Source: Methylobacterium thuringiense (GTDB lineage: Bacteria > Pseudomonadota > Alphaproteobacteria > Rhizobiales > Beijerinckiaceae). Taken from it: a stretch of DNA of 64,000 nt. Location of the stretch: assembly GCF_022179645.1 (NCBI RefSeq), contig NZ_BPRA01000008.1:186001-250000 (forward strand). The letters are read 5' to 3'. Of the stretch, positions 26,114-35,140 are shown in pieces (position 1 is the first letter of the stretch; each line of letters begins with the position of its first letter). Position numbers and translations under genes: made by a program. Under the pieces are notes generated by a model that saw nothing but the letters and a program-made list of their open reading frames with translations, did not search any database and was not told where the DNA came from.

Positions 26114-26203
26114 ACGCAGCGGCAGGACTCGAACCTGCGACCTTCTCGCCCGCACATTGCTGTACGTAGGAAGCGAGTGCTCTTTCCGCTGAGCTACGCT
26201 GCG
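26114..26203 (-). tRNA. tRNA-Arg(CCU)-like gene with a 16-nt hairpin insertion in the anticodon loop
   Basis: On the minus strand the sequence folds as a cloverleaf: acceptor CGCAGCG/CGCTGCG (7 of 7 pairs), U8-A9, D stem GCTC/GAGC, anticodon stem CTCGC/GCGAG, and T arm GCAGG-TTCGAGT-CCTGC. The anticodon loop would read TTCCTAC (anticodon CCU, Arg), but 16 extra nucleotides follow. These can form GTACA-[GCAA]-TGTGC, a 5-bp stem with a GNRA loop, plus GG. CCA is not encoded and the discriminator is U, which is unusual. It may be a pseudo-tRNA, a decayed integration site or an intron-like variant. A standard tRNA is unlikely. Confidence 0.5.
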
Positions 26204-26274
26204 ACGACGGCCTTCTTTTACAAACTCTCACGGCACGCGGTTGACGCGATTTGGGCGCTAGCTATGAATTGCTG

Positions 26275-27498
26275 TCAATCTTCGGCGGGATCCTCACGGC
26301 GAGACCTTCCCAAGGAAATCACAAGCTTTTTCATCTCCAAGCGCAATCTATCATATTCTTTTATACGATCTTTTGCATCAAGAGAGGGGTTAATCTCAGT
26401 GTTTTCTACGAACGGCCCAAATTTCTTCTTTGAATCCTCGCTCAGAGATATCATTCTCTGCCACAGTTTCCAGACTTCCATTTTGGCTTCACTTGATGAA
26501 GTTGGCACACCCGGCATATTTGTGTATCGAATATACTCATTAGCCAATTGAATTATCGGCAGATTCACTGACCTAAAGTTATTGCTTTGCAGAGCAACGT
26601 CGTCATTACCTTCAGATTCTGCATTGTAATTATCGTGCCCTTGCTTCTCTTTGCTTCTTGCAAATCTATTTATCGCACCAGCCAAACTCACATCAGATTT
26701 TCCACTGACAATTTCGAATAACACGCTAGCACAGGCAGAAAAGTTTGATCCAGGCGTCGTTCGAAATGGCGGCCCTGAATAATATAAAGACATTGTATAA
26801 GCGGTTTCGACAACATGAGTACGAAATTTTGAGTCTGACAGTATCAAGAATTCCCCATCTTCCCGAGCACGTATTGCACAAAGATCAATTACGCCGTAAG
26901 CAAATTTTATTTCTTCAACTAGATTATCAAAATTCATGTGGGGCGACTGGGAAAGATGAGACTCCTCGAAGACCAGTCGACGAAGATTATTGTATTCAAT
27001 ATCAACAAAGGTTTTTGCATCTCCTAGCGCCCCAATTAATTCAGAAAATTTTTGCCGCGCTAGATCGATCGCCTCGATTGCTTGCCGTCGCGACTTATCA
27101 CGCCTATTTGACCCTTGAATAATCCAAAAATCATGATGGCAATCGTCAATAATTTCCATGAATGACAAAATTTGCTCGTCTCGTTCAAATTTAAAGTATT
27201 GCGAAAATTCTGGAAGTAAATCTTGCAATCTCTTGAAATATGATTTTTGCTTTCTTACCTCCTCTATGACAAAATCATCTGAGATATCAGCAGAAACAAA
27301 CTGCTCCATATGCTTTGAGTTCAAAAAAACCCCTGAATCTGGAACTAATTCGTTGGAAATTTTTGCATAATCTACGTCAATACTCCTAGAAGCTCGCATC
27401 AAATCTATCACGTCGCTATTAGATATAATCGGCTTATTTATTATATTCTTTAAAATAGCAACACGCTCGTTTCTTGTGATATCTGTGTTGCTAGACAT
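26275..27498 (-). CDS. Low-G+C gene of unknown function
   Basis: I do not recognise this 407-residue protein. Its DNA is strikingly A+T-rich compared with all neighbours, and its protein is rich in Asn, Ile, Ser, Lys and Asp, so recent acquisition is likely. It has no signal peptide or membrane helix. Helix-rich charged segments predominate (for example EEVRKQKSYFKRLQDLLPEF and RSRRE near the C terminus). A central part (FEEIVSG-like, SNFSACASVLFEIVSGK) is the most hydrophobic. The ATG at 27498 is preceded by GAGGGGAC. It sits between the tRNA-like element and a toxin-antitoxin pair. Confidence 0.7.
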   Translation of the reverse strand: MSSNTDITRNERVAILKNIINKPIISNSDVIDLMRASRSIDVDYAKISNELVPDSGVFLNSKHMEQFVSADISDDFVIEEVRKQKSYFKRLQDLLPEFSQYFKFERDEQILSFMEIIDDCHHDFWIIQGSNRRDKSRRQAIEAIDLARQKFSELIGALGDAKTFVDIEYNNLRRLVFEESHLSQSPHMNFDNLVEEIKFAYGVIDLCAIRAREDGEFLILSDSKFRTHVVETAYTMSLYYSGPPFRTTPGSNFSACASVLFEIVSGKSDVSLAGAINRFARSKEKQGHDNYNAESEGNDDVALQSNNFRSVNLPIIQLANEYIRYTNMPGVPTSSSEAKMEVWKLWQRMISLSEDSKKKFGPFVENTEINPSLDAKDRIKEYDRLRLEMKKLVISLGRSRREDPAED

Positions 27499-27522
27499 AG
27501 TTCTGTCCCCTCAGCGGCATCA

Positions 27523-28020
27523 TTATGAGGCGATGACGAATGCAACGCCCTTAGATCGCCCCCTTCGCTCGCGATGATTGCGGTCCGCACTCGCCCCTTT
27601 CCATCCGTTCCAGGGATCGAGCAGCGGGACGCCGGTCGGATGGAAATCCGCGACGTTGCGGGTGACGACCGTCATGCCGTGAACGAGCGCGGTCGCCGCG
27701 ATCAGGGCGTCGCGCTCGCTTCGCCTGTCGGGACTGTGCAGCCGGGCACAGCGCCGCGCTACGGCCGTATCGATCGCCAGCGTCCGATCCGCGAACTCGG
27801 GCAGCACCTGCTGTTCGAGCCAGGAGCGAAGCAGGGCGCCTTGGGCGGTATCCCGGCGCTCGATCGTGAGGACGCCGAGTTCCAGCTCCAGGATCGTGAT
27901 GGCCGAGACGAAGAGATCGCCGGCATCGACGGTCTCGAAGAACGCCACGACGTTCGCATTCGCCTTCCCGAGCCGCACTTTTCGCAACTCGGACACGACG
28001 TTGGTGTCGAGGACGTACAT
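27523..28020 (-). CDS. vapC: PIN-domain toxin, VapC/FitB type
   Basis: A 165-residue PIN-fold ribonuclease toxin. It begins MYVLDTNVVSELRK with the catalytic Asp5; further acidic residues occur in ITILELELG and in DALIAATALVHGMTVVTRNVADF, the usual PIN pattern. Its ATG (28020) overlaps the antitoxin stop by one base (TGATG), so the antitoxin is translated first. The C-terminal tail (about 20 basic residues) is longer than in most VapC proteins. An alternative GTG start lies one codon earlier. Confidence 0.88.
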   Translation of the reverse strand: MYVLDTNVVSELRKVRLGKANANVVAFFETVDAGDLFVSAITILELELGVLTIERRDTAQGALLRSWLEQQVLPEFADRTLAIDTAVARRCARLHSPDRRSERDALIAATALVHGMTVVTRNVADFHPTGVPLLDPWNGWKGASADRNHRERRGRSKGVAFVIAS

Positions 28021-28274
28021 CACAGCAGGTCGGCCGGCCGCGTCCCGATCTCCACGCGCGGCGGATCGAAGGCGACATCCGCGTGATCGGTCATCGCCAG
28101 GGCGTCGGCGATGCTCCGCCTCTGTCCGGTCAGCCGCTGATACGCCTCGATGCTCAGCAGCACGTGAGAGGGCTTTCCGCGATCGGTGATCAACACGGGC
28201 CCGGTCTTGGCTGCCTTCTTGGCGCGGCTGACGTCCTGATTGAGCTCACGGCTGGACATGGTCGTGACGGTCAT
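28020..28274 (-). CDS. Phd/YefM-type antitoxin
   Basis: An 84-residue antitoxin. It carries the Phd/YefM DNA-binding N-terminal region (MTVTTMSSRELNQDVSRAKK) followed by the strand-turn GPVLITDRGKPSHVLLSIEAYQRL. The C-terminal part would wrap the PIN toxin. Such proteins repress their own operon and neutralise the toxin. The ATG at 28274 was chosen because it matches family N termini; an in-frame start 5 codons upstream is possible. Confidence 0.87.
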   Translation of the reverse strand: MTVTTMSSRELNQDVSRAKKAAKTGPVLITDRGKPSHVLLSIEAYQRLTGQRRSIADALAMTDHADVAFDPPRVEIGTRPADLL

Positions 28275-28465
28275 CGCGACGCCTCGCATGGGCCAATCGA
28301 TGTAGGCACGTTACTACCTCTCGGCGGGCGTCTCAATCGTCCTTCCCAGTCGCGCCCGGCCGACTTGCGTGGTGCGGGCGGCGCGGTGCCGAGCACCGAC
28401 GGTTTACACCGCCCGGAGCGCTCGCTATCACCCCCGCTCACACCGACAATCGAGTTTCACACCAG

Positions 28466-29594
28466 ATGCGCGCCGAGATCGAGCAGGCCTCGGATGCCGC
28501 CAAGCAGTCTATAGGACTGCTGAGGAGGCATCTTTGACTGGGATACAGTCGACAAACGCCTCGCGGAGCTGAACGCCGCTTCGGAGAATCCGGAGCTGTG
28601 GAACGACGCCGAAGCCGCGCAGAAGGTCATGCGCGAGCGCCAGCAACTCGACGAGGCCGTCAGCGCCATCCGCAAGCTCGAGCAGGATCTCGACGACGGG
28701 GCGATGCTGATCGAACTCGGTGAGATGGAGGGCGACGACGCCTCCATCCGCGAGGGCGAGGCCACGATCAAGGCCGTCGAGAAGGAAGCGGCCGGCCGGC
28801 AGGTCGAGACGCTGCTCTCGGGCGAGGCCGACGGCTTCGACACCTATCTCGAAGTCCATGCGGGCGCCGGCGGCACCGAGAGCCAGGACTGGGCCAACAT
28901 GCTCCAGCGCATGTACGGCCGCTGGGCCGAGCGCCGGAAGTACAAGGTCGACATCGTCGAGTGGTCGGACGGCGAAGAGGCCGGGATCAAGGGCGCGACG
29001 CTCCTGATCAAGGGCCACAACGCCTATGGCTGGCTCAAGACCGAGTCCGGCGTGCACCGGCTGGTGCGGATCTCGCCCTACGATTCGAGCGCGCGGCGGC
29101 ACACCAGCTTCGCCTCGGTCTGGGTTTATCCGGTGATCGACGACCGGATCGAGATCGAGATCAAGGAATCGGACTGCCGCATCGACACCTACCGCTCGTC
29201 GGGCGCGGGCGGCCAGCACGTCAACACCACCGACTCGGCGGTGCGCATCACCCACAACCCCACGGGGATCGTGGTGGCGTGCCAGCAGGAGCGCTCGCAG
29301 CACAAGAACCGGGCGACCGCCTGGAACATGCTGCGCGCCCGCATGTACGAAGCCGAGCTGAAGAAGCGGGAAGAGAAGGCCAACGCCGAGGCGGCCTCCA
29401 AGACCGATATCGGCTGGGGCCACCAGATCCGCTCCTACGTGCTGCAGCCCTATCAGCTGGTGAAGGACCTGCGCACCGGCACGCAGTCGACCGACCCGGA
29501 CGAGGTGCTCGACGGCGACATCGACCCGTTCATCGAGGCCTCGCTGGCCCAACGGCTCTACGGGGCGACGGAGAACGTCGAGGACATCGACTGA
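28466..29594 (+). CDS. prfB: Peptide chain release factor 2, with programmed +1 frameshift
   Basis: RF2 recognises UGA and UAA stop codons. The reading frame begins at ATG 28466 and meets an in-frame TGA at 28535-28537 after 23 codons, and continues in the +1 frame from 28536. The site is the classical one: AGGAGG (28523-28528), three bases, then CTT TGA C. The total is 375 residues. The catalytic GGQ is at 248-250 and the codon-recognition tripeptide reads SPY (SPF is usual). Low RF2 levels would favour the shift, giving autoregulation. An annotation that starts at the internal ATG 28629 loses the N terminus. Confidence 0.93.
28523..28538 (+). promoter_or_regulatory. prfB recoding site
   Basis: AGGAGG, CAT, CTT TGA C: an internal anti-Shine-Dalgarno stimulator spaced three bases before the CUU slippery codon and the UGA stop. 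Spacing and sequence correspond to the known E. coli site, with CAT in place of TAT. Confidence 0.92.
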
Positions 29595-29615
29595 TCGTGT
29601 CGAAGCCGGCGAGGC

Positions 29616-30941
29616 CTATTGCGGCCGAGCCAGCTTCTGCAACTGGGCCTTCGACCAGGCGACCCAGGATCCGGCCGCCAGACCGTCCTGGCCCGGCGCG
29701 GTGTCCGCAGCCTCTCCGGTGAGGGTGGCGCCCGCCCTCAGGAAGCGCTCCGGATCGACGGGCTGCCCGTCGATCCGGACCTCGTAATGCAGGTGGTTGC
29801 CGGTCGAGCGTCCCGTCGAGCCGACCCGGCCGATGACGGCGCCGGCCTCGACCCGCTGTCCCGGTGAGACCCCATAGCTCGCCAGATGCGCGTAGCGCGT
29901 GACGAAGCCCTGGCCGTGGTCGATCTCGACCATGTTGCCGTAGCCGCCGCCATATTCCGCCGCCGTGACACGGCCGGCCGCCGTCGCGCGGGCGGCGGTG
30001 CCGAGATCGGCCCGCATGTCGAGCCCGGTATGCATGGCGAGCCCGCGGGTGAACGGGTCGAACCGGGGGCCGAATTCGCTGGTGAAGACGGCCTCTTCGG
30101 CCAGCGGCCGGCGGAAGGGCAGGGCGGACACGCTCCGGCGCAGCCGCCTTTCGTCGTCGGCCGAGCGCTGGGCCTCGGCCAGCGCGCGATCGAAGGCGTC
30201 GCCGCTCAGAGGAACCAGCGGGCCGCCGACGCCGCGCTCGGGCCGGTCGAAACGGCCCGGATCGAGGCCGGCCTGCAGGATCGCGCTGCGGAAGCGGGCG
30301 GCGTCGCGCATCGCCTTCGCGGCGATGTCGCCGAGCACCTGCGATTGCCGCTGCGCCAGACGATCGAGCCGCCCGTCGAGGCCGGCGATATGACGGTCGA
30401 GCCGGTGCTCGGGCACCTCCACGCGGTCGCCCCCGCGCATGCGCAGGTCGAAGGCGCCGCCGGGTTCGCCGGGTGTCGGGAACGGCTTTTGGGGTTGTGC
30501 GGCCGGGGCCTGTTCCGGCGCCGGCGCGGCCGGGATCGAGCCCGTGGTCTCGGGCTCGATCGCACCGAGTCCGGCGAGCACGCCCTGCCGCTTCTCGATC
30601 AGCACCTGCCGCTCGGCGAGCGCCGCGATCCGGCCCTCGAAGCCCTCGCGGGTCCGCACGCGCTCGGAGACCGAACGCTCGACCTGGGTCTGAAGCGCGC
30701 CGACCTGCGCCTCGTAGGCGAGTTGCACTGCCCGCACCTGACCGAAGAAGCGGCCGAGCATCTCGTCGTGGAACACGATGTAGTAGCTCGTGGCCCCGGA
30801 CCAGATCGTGCTCGCGGCGAGCGCCACCGCCAGCACCGGAACGAGCCGGCTCCTGCGCCGCGATGCCGCAGGGTCGCCCGGACGTCCGCGCCGCCGGGAC
30901 GTGTCGGCCCCCGGAATAGTCGATGTTGGGATGGGTCGCAT
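29616..30941 (-). CDS. M23 family metallopeptidase with membrane anchor
   Basis: A 441-residue murein endopeptidase-type protein. A hydrophobic segment (about residues 32-53) anchors it in the inner membrane. A long Ala/Gln/Arg-rich region with coiled-coil character follows (LRAVQLAYEAQVGALQTQVERSVSERV). The C-terminal LytM domain has the zinc ligands in MHTGLDM and NHLHYEV plus the YGNMVEIDHG core. Related proteins cut peptidoglycan cross-links or regulate amidases. ATG 30941 gives a short basic N terminus before the helix. It is convergent with prfB with only about 20 bp between stops. Confidence 0.88.
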   Translation of the reverse strand: MRPIPTSTIPGADTSRRRGRPGDPAASRRRSRLVPVLAVALAASTIWSGATSYYIVFHDEMLGRFFGQVRAVQLAYEAQVGALQTQVERSVSERVRTREGFEGRIAALAERQVLIEKRQGVLAGLGAIEPETTGSIPAAPAPEQAPAAQPQKPFPTPGEPGGAFDLRMRGGDRVEVPEHRLDRHIAGLDGRLDRLAQRQSQVLGDIAAKAMRDAARFRSAILQAGLDPGRFDRPERGVGGPLVPLSGDAFDRALAEAQRSADDERRLRRSVSALPFRRPLAEEAVFTSEFGPRFDPFTRGLAMHTGLDMRADLGTAARATAAGRVTAAEYGGGYGNMVEIDHGQGFVTRYAHLASYGVSPGQRVEAGAVIGRVGSTGRSTGNHLHYEVRIDGQPVDPERFLRAGATLTGEAADTAPGQDGLAAGSWVAWSKAQLQKLARPQ

Positions 30942-31037
30942 GCAGCCCGAACCGGAAAGCCAGGTGCGCCCACCACACAGCGTCAAGGTTAAGGAAGGGG
31001 AAAAGCGCGCCCTTCGCCACCGAAAGGATCGGGCGCC

Positions 31038-31508
31038 TCAGCCGAGCGCGCGGGTCGCCTCCAGCACCTCCTCGGCATGGCCCGGCACCTTCACCTTCGG
31101 CCAGATCCGGGCGATCCGGCCTTCCGCGTCGATCAGCATCGTGGTGCGCTCGACGCCCATGTACTTGCGCCCGTACATGCTCTTCTCGACCCAGACGCCG
31201 TAGGCCTCGAGCATGCCCTTGGCCTCGTCGGAGGCGAGCGGGAAGGTCAGCCCGTATTTCGCGCGGAACTTGTCGTGGCTCTTCACCGAATCGGGGGAGA
31301 CGCCGACCACCGTGGCGCCGGCCTCGGCGAAGGCGTCGCCGAGCGCGTTGAAGCCCTGCGCCTCCAGGGTGCAGCCGCTGGTGTCGTCCTTCGGATAGAA
31401 ATACAGCACGACCTTGCGGCCCTTGAGGCCATCGAGGGCGATCGTCTCGCCTCCTGCGCCGGCTAAGCTGAAATCGGGAGCAGTTTGACCCTGTTCGAGA
31501 GGCATCAT
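31038..31508 (-). CDS. bcp: Thiol peroxidase / thioredoxin-dependent peroxiredoxin (Bcp)
   Basis: A 156-residue AhpC/TSA-family protein that reduces hydrogen peroxide and organic peroxides with thioredoxin. The peroxidatic cysteine lies in YPKDDTSGCTLEAQGFN; the residue position five later, where many Bcp enzymes have a resolving cysteine, is not Cys here, so a 1-Cys-like or intermolecular mechanism is possible. Two adjacent ATG codons (31508, 31505) follow AAGGAAGG; the second is better spaced. Confidence 0.9.
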   Translation of the reverse strand: MMPLEQGQTAPDFSLAGAGGETIALDGLKGRKVVLYFYPKDDTSGCTLEAQGFNALGDAFAEAGATVVGVSPDSVKSHDKFRAKYGLTFPLASDEAKGMLEAYGVWVEKSMYGRKYMGVERTTMLIDAEGRIARIWPKVKVPGHAEEVLEATRALG

Positions 31509-31647
31509 GCCTTCCTTTCGGCTGATTGATGGTGTGCCTCGGGACCGCGCGCCAGAGTTGCGGCGCGCCACGCCGACAGACGCGACAGCCCAAGGCGTAT
31601 CGCTCGATTAACCCGGGCGCGTAGGCCGATCCAGCGGCGAAGGATTG

Positions 31648-34600
31648 ATGGACCAGGAAACGGCCCACTCGCTCCTCAAGGAGGCGGTGACCGGCGAGGC
31701 GGCGCCGCGATGCGCTCCGCTGGAGCGCGGGCGCACGGCGTCCGGCCGCGTCCGCCAGTCCTGCTTCTGGACCGCGTTCGCACTGGTCCTCGTGCTCGGC
31801 CTCGGCGGCGGCCTCGCCGTCTACCGCCTGTCCCAGGGACCGCTGCGGATCGACGGCATGTCCGAGCGGGTCGCGGCCAGCCTCGCCGGCAGCATCGGCC
31901 CGGGCTGGCGGGTCGACCTCAAGGACAGTGCGCTCGAACTCGATTCCGAGAATTCCCTGGCCTTGCGCGTGGCGGGGCTCGACGTGTTCAACCCGGAGGG
32001 GGCGCTGGTGGTGCGCGCGCCGCTCGCCGTCGTCAGCATCGACACCTGGGGCCTGCTGCGCCTCTCGGTGCAGCCGCGCTCCATCGAATTCCGCGACCTG
32101 CGGATGACGGCCCTCGTGCACGGCGACGGCTCGATCGCCTTCGCCGCCTCGTCGCCCTCGCAGGAGGGCGCGGCCAAGCCCCATACCCTGCCGAGCGTCG
32201 ACGCCGCCCGCGGCACCGTCTCGCCGCTCTCGGCCGCCGTCGCCTCGATCTTCGGCGTCGTGCTCGATTCGGCCGGCGTCGTCGGCGCGCTGGACCGGGC
32301 GCGGATCACCAACGGCCGCCTGACCCTGATCGACGACTCGGCCCGCGAGCGCGCGGTGTTCGAGCGCGTCAACGGCCTGTTCCGGCGCGACGCGGTGCGC
32401 GACGCCCGCATCTTCGAGCTGCGCATCGACGGCCCGCACGGCGAGTGGCGCTTCGGCGGCAACCTGCACGAAGAGGGCGGCGGCAAGCGCACCGGCACCA
32501 TCACCCTCGACGACCTGCCCGTCACCGACATGCTCCTGCTCGGCGGCCTCTCGAAGCTGCCCGTCGAGACCGACCTGAAGCTCTCGGCCTCCGCCGACGT
32601 CGCGATCGATCAGGGCCGGATCGAGACCATGAAGGCCGGGATCCACTCCAGCGCCGGCAACCTCCTCATCGAGGAGAAGGACTTCAACCCGGTCACCATC
32701 GAGACGCTGAACGCCGCCGTGAGCTGGGACGAGGCGCATCGCGCCCTCAAGCTCGATTCCCTGGTCTATGCCGGGGCCGGCAACAGCGCGCAGCTGGAGG
32801 GCGCCTTCGCCCAGAGCCCGACGGGCTCCAACAGCGACTGGACCTTCCGCTTCGGCGGCCGCGACGCGGTGATGCGCGGCGCGGCGGCGAGCGATCCGCC
32901 GGTCAAGATCGGCGAGATCGAGGGCCACCTCACCGGCCGGGCCGGCGGCATCAGCATCGACACCCTCGCGCTGAAGGGGGAGGGGCTCGACGGGCGCGTC
33001 TCCGGCACGATCGGCACCACGGCCGACGACGACGGCGTGACCTTGCACATCGCCGCCTCCGACACCGAAGGGCGGCTCGCCCTGCGGCTCTGGCCCGAGC
33101 ACATCGCGCCGGGCGTGCGCAATTACCTCGTCGACTACCTGCGCGCGGGCAAGGTCGACACCACCGACATCACCATCGACATGAGCGGGGCCGAGGTCGC
33201 GGCGGCCACGAAGGGCGATCCGATGCCCGACCAGGCGCTGAACATCGCCTTCGCCGTGTCGCAGGCGGGGCTCACCGTCTCGAAGGACGCGCCGCCGCTG
33301 AGCCGCGGCAAGGTGACGGGCACCATCACCGGCCGCACCACGACGATCACCGGCGCCACCGCCGACATCCGCATGGCCGACAACCGCGCCCTCGGCGTCA
33401 GCGACGGCTCGTTCGTGATCCGGGATCCCCAGCCCGGCCGGATCATGGCCCAGATCGGCCTGCGCCTCGGCGGCGGCGCCGACGCGGTCGCGGCGCTGCT
33501 ACAGACCAAGATGTTCAAGGGGCTCACGGGCACCGACATCGATCCCGGCACCGTGAAGGGCCATGCGGATCTCCGCATCGATTTCCCGTTGAACCTGAAG
33601 CACGTGCCGGATCTGGCCGACATCCCGATCACGCTGAGCGGAGCCCTGTCCGACCTCTTCGTCGACAAGGCCATCGGCAAGGAGCGCTTCGAGGCCGGGC
33701 ACTTCGCCCTGAACTACGACCGCAGCGGCTTCGTCATGAAGGGCGACGGCCGGGTGCTCGGCGCCCCCGTCGCCATCGACCTGAAGCAGCCCAAGCCCGG
33801 CGCGCCCGGCGAGGCGCTGGTGACGATCGTTCTCGACGAAAGCTTCCGCGCCAGGAAGGGGCTCCCCGTCGCGCCGCAGCTGACGGGGCCGATCCCGGCG
33901 CGGATCACCGTGCCGATCGGCCGCCCCGGCCCCGGAAAGCCGCCGATCCGGATCGAGGCGGACCTCGCCAAGGCCGGCATCGACGGCGTGCTGCCGGGCT
34001 GGTCGAAGGCCGCCGGCAAGCCGGGCAAGCTCGGCTTCACTCTGGTCGAGACCGCCTCCGGCGGCTCGGAACTGCGCGACATCGCCCTCGACGCCGCGCC
34101 GACGCTGGTCCGCGGCAGCGTCGCGATCACCGCCGAGGGCGGCTTCGACCGGGCCGACATCACCAGCCTCAAGCTCTCACCGGGCGACGACATGCGCGTC
34201 TCGGTGGACCGCACCGGCAGCGTCTACAAGGTCTCGGTGAAGGGCGCGGTGGCCGATGCCCGCCCCTTCCTGAAGTCGCTGACCAGCTCGGACTCGAAGA
34301 AGGGCAAGGACAAGGACGGCAAGGACGTCGAGGCGGACATCGCCCTCAACATCCTCACCGGCTTCAACGGCGAGGCGCTGACCGGCGCCAACCTCAAGAT
34401 GACCATGCGCGACGGCGACGTGCGCAGCGCGCAGATCAAGGGCCGCTTCGGCAGCGCCCCCTTGAGCGCGACGATCCGGCCCGAGCGCGGCCAGCCGCTG
34501 CTCGCCCTCGATTCGGAGGATTCCGGCGCGACGCTGCGCTTCTTCGACGTCTACAAGCGGATGTACGGCGGCAAGCTCGACCTCGACCTGTTCCTCAACG

Positions 34601-35127
34601 ACGGGCCGCAGGCGGGCGTGGTGAAGATCACGAACTTCGTGCTGCGCGACGAGCCGGCCCTGTCGCGGATCATGGCCTCCGGACCGGCCGCGGGCGACGC
34701 CGTCGACGCACGCGGCCGCCGGGTCGCCGCCGCCAACGACGTCGGCTTCGACCGCATGCGCGCGAACTTCTCCCGCGCCGGCGCACGGGTGACGTTCCGC
34801 GACGCGGCGATCTCGAACGCGGCGATGGGCTTCACCATGGGCGGTTGGCTCGACACCGCCAAGGAGCGCACCCAGATCGACGGCACCTTCGTGCCGCTCT
34901 ACGCCCTGAACAACGTGGTGGCGCAGATCCCCGTGGTCGGCCCGCTGCTCGGCGGCGACCGCAACGAAGGCCTGTTCGGCGTCAACTTCGCCGTCTCGGG
35001 TCCGATCGCCAAGCCGACGGTGAGCGTGAACCCGCTCTCGGCCGTCGCGCCGGGCTTCCTGCGCCAACTCTTCGGCGCGGGGGGAGGCTCGGGGGAAGCC
35101 TCCGCCAACGGCCAGCCGGAGCGCTGA
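31648..35127 (+). CDS. AsmA/YhdP-like protein with DUF3971
   Basis: A 1159-residue protein with a single N-terminal transmembrane helix (about residues 32-54, CFWTAFALVLVLGLGGGLAVY) and a very long periplasmic body of repeating beta-strand units. DUF3971 and an AsmA-like C terminus are the families suggested by its layout. These proteins are thought to bridge the envelope and carry phospholipids to the outer membrane. A Lys/Asp-rich loop (SDSKKGKDKDGKDVEADI) interrupts the C-terminal third. ATG 31648 has a GAAGGA site; TTG 31645 is also in frame. It is convergent with tyrS. Confidence 0.85.
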   Translation: MDQETAHSLLKEAVTGEAAPRCAPLERGRTASGRVRQSCFWTAFALVLVLGLGGGLAVYRLSQGPLRIDGMSERVAASLAGSIGPGWRVDLKDSALELDSENSLALRVAGLDVFNPEGALVVRAPLAVVSIDTWGLLRLSVQPRSIEFRDLRMTALVHGDGSIAFAASSPSQEGAAKPHTLPSVDAARGTVSPLSAAVASIFGVVLDSAGVVGALDRARITNGRLTLIDDSARERAVFERVNGLFRRDAVRDARIFELRIDGPHGEWRFGGNLHEEGGGKRTGTITLDDLPVTDMLLLGGLSKLPVETDLKLSASADVAIDQGRIETMKAGIHSSAGNLLIEEKDFNPVTIETLNAAVSWDEAHRALKLDSLVYAGAGNSAQLEGAFAQSPTGSNSDWTFRFGGRDAVMRGAAASDPPVKIGEIEGHLTGRAGGISIDTLALKGEGLDGRVSGTIGTTADDDGVTLHIAASDTEGRLALRLWPEHIAPGVRNYLVDYLRAGKVDTTDITIDMSGAEVAAATKGDPMPDQALNIAFAVSQAGLTVSKDAPPLSRGKVTGTITGRTTTITGATADIRMADNRALGVSDGSFVIRDPQPGRIMAQIGLRLGGGADAVAALLQTKMFKGLTGTDIDPGTVKGHADLRIDFPLNLKHVPDLADIPITLSGALSDLFVDKAIGKERFEAGHFALNYDRSGFVMKGDGRVLGAPVAIDLKQPKPGAPGEALVTIVLDESFRARKGLPVAPQLTGPIPARITVPIGRPGPGKPPIRIEADLAKAGIDGVLPGWSKAAGKPGKLGFTLVETASGGSELRDIALDAAPTLVRGSVAITAEGGFDRADITSLKLSPGDDMRVSVDRTGSVYKVSVKGAVADARPFLKSLTSSDSKKGKDKDGKDVEADIALNILTGFNGEALTGANLKMTMRDGDVRSAQIKGRFGSAPLSATIRPERGQPLLALDSEDSGATLRFFDVYKRMYGGKLDLDLFLNDGPQAGVVKITNFVLRDEPALSRIMASGPAAGDAVDARGRRVAAANDVGFDRMRANFSRAGARVTFRDAAISNAAMGFTMGGWLDTAKERTQIDGTFVPLYALNNVVAQIPVVGPLLGGDRNEGLFGVNFAVSGPIAKPTVSVNPLSAVAPGFLRQLFGAGGGSGEASANGQPER

Positions 35128-35140
35128 AGGGCTCTTCGCC

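Noticed and set aside
26745-27122. Plus-strand 125-codon frame in the A+T-rich block
   Set aside because: Antisense to the 407-codon frame, which has a good ribosome site and full-length coherence.
29530-33102. Minus-strand frame of 1190 codons across several genes
   Set aside because: It runs antisense to the AsmA-like gene and out of frame through the Bcp and M23 genes; a composition artefact.
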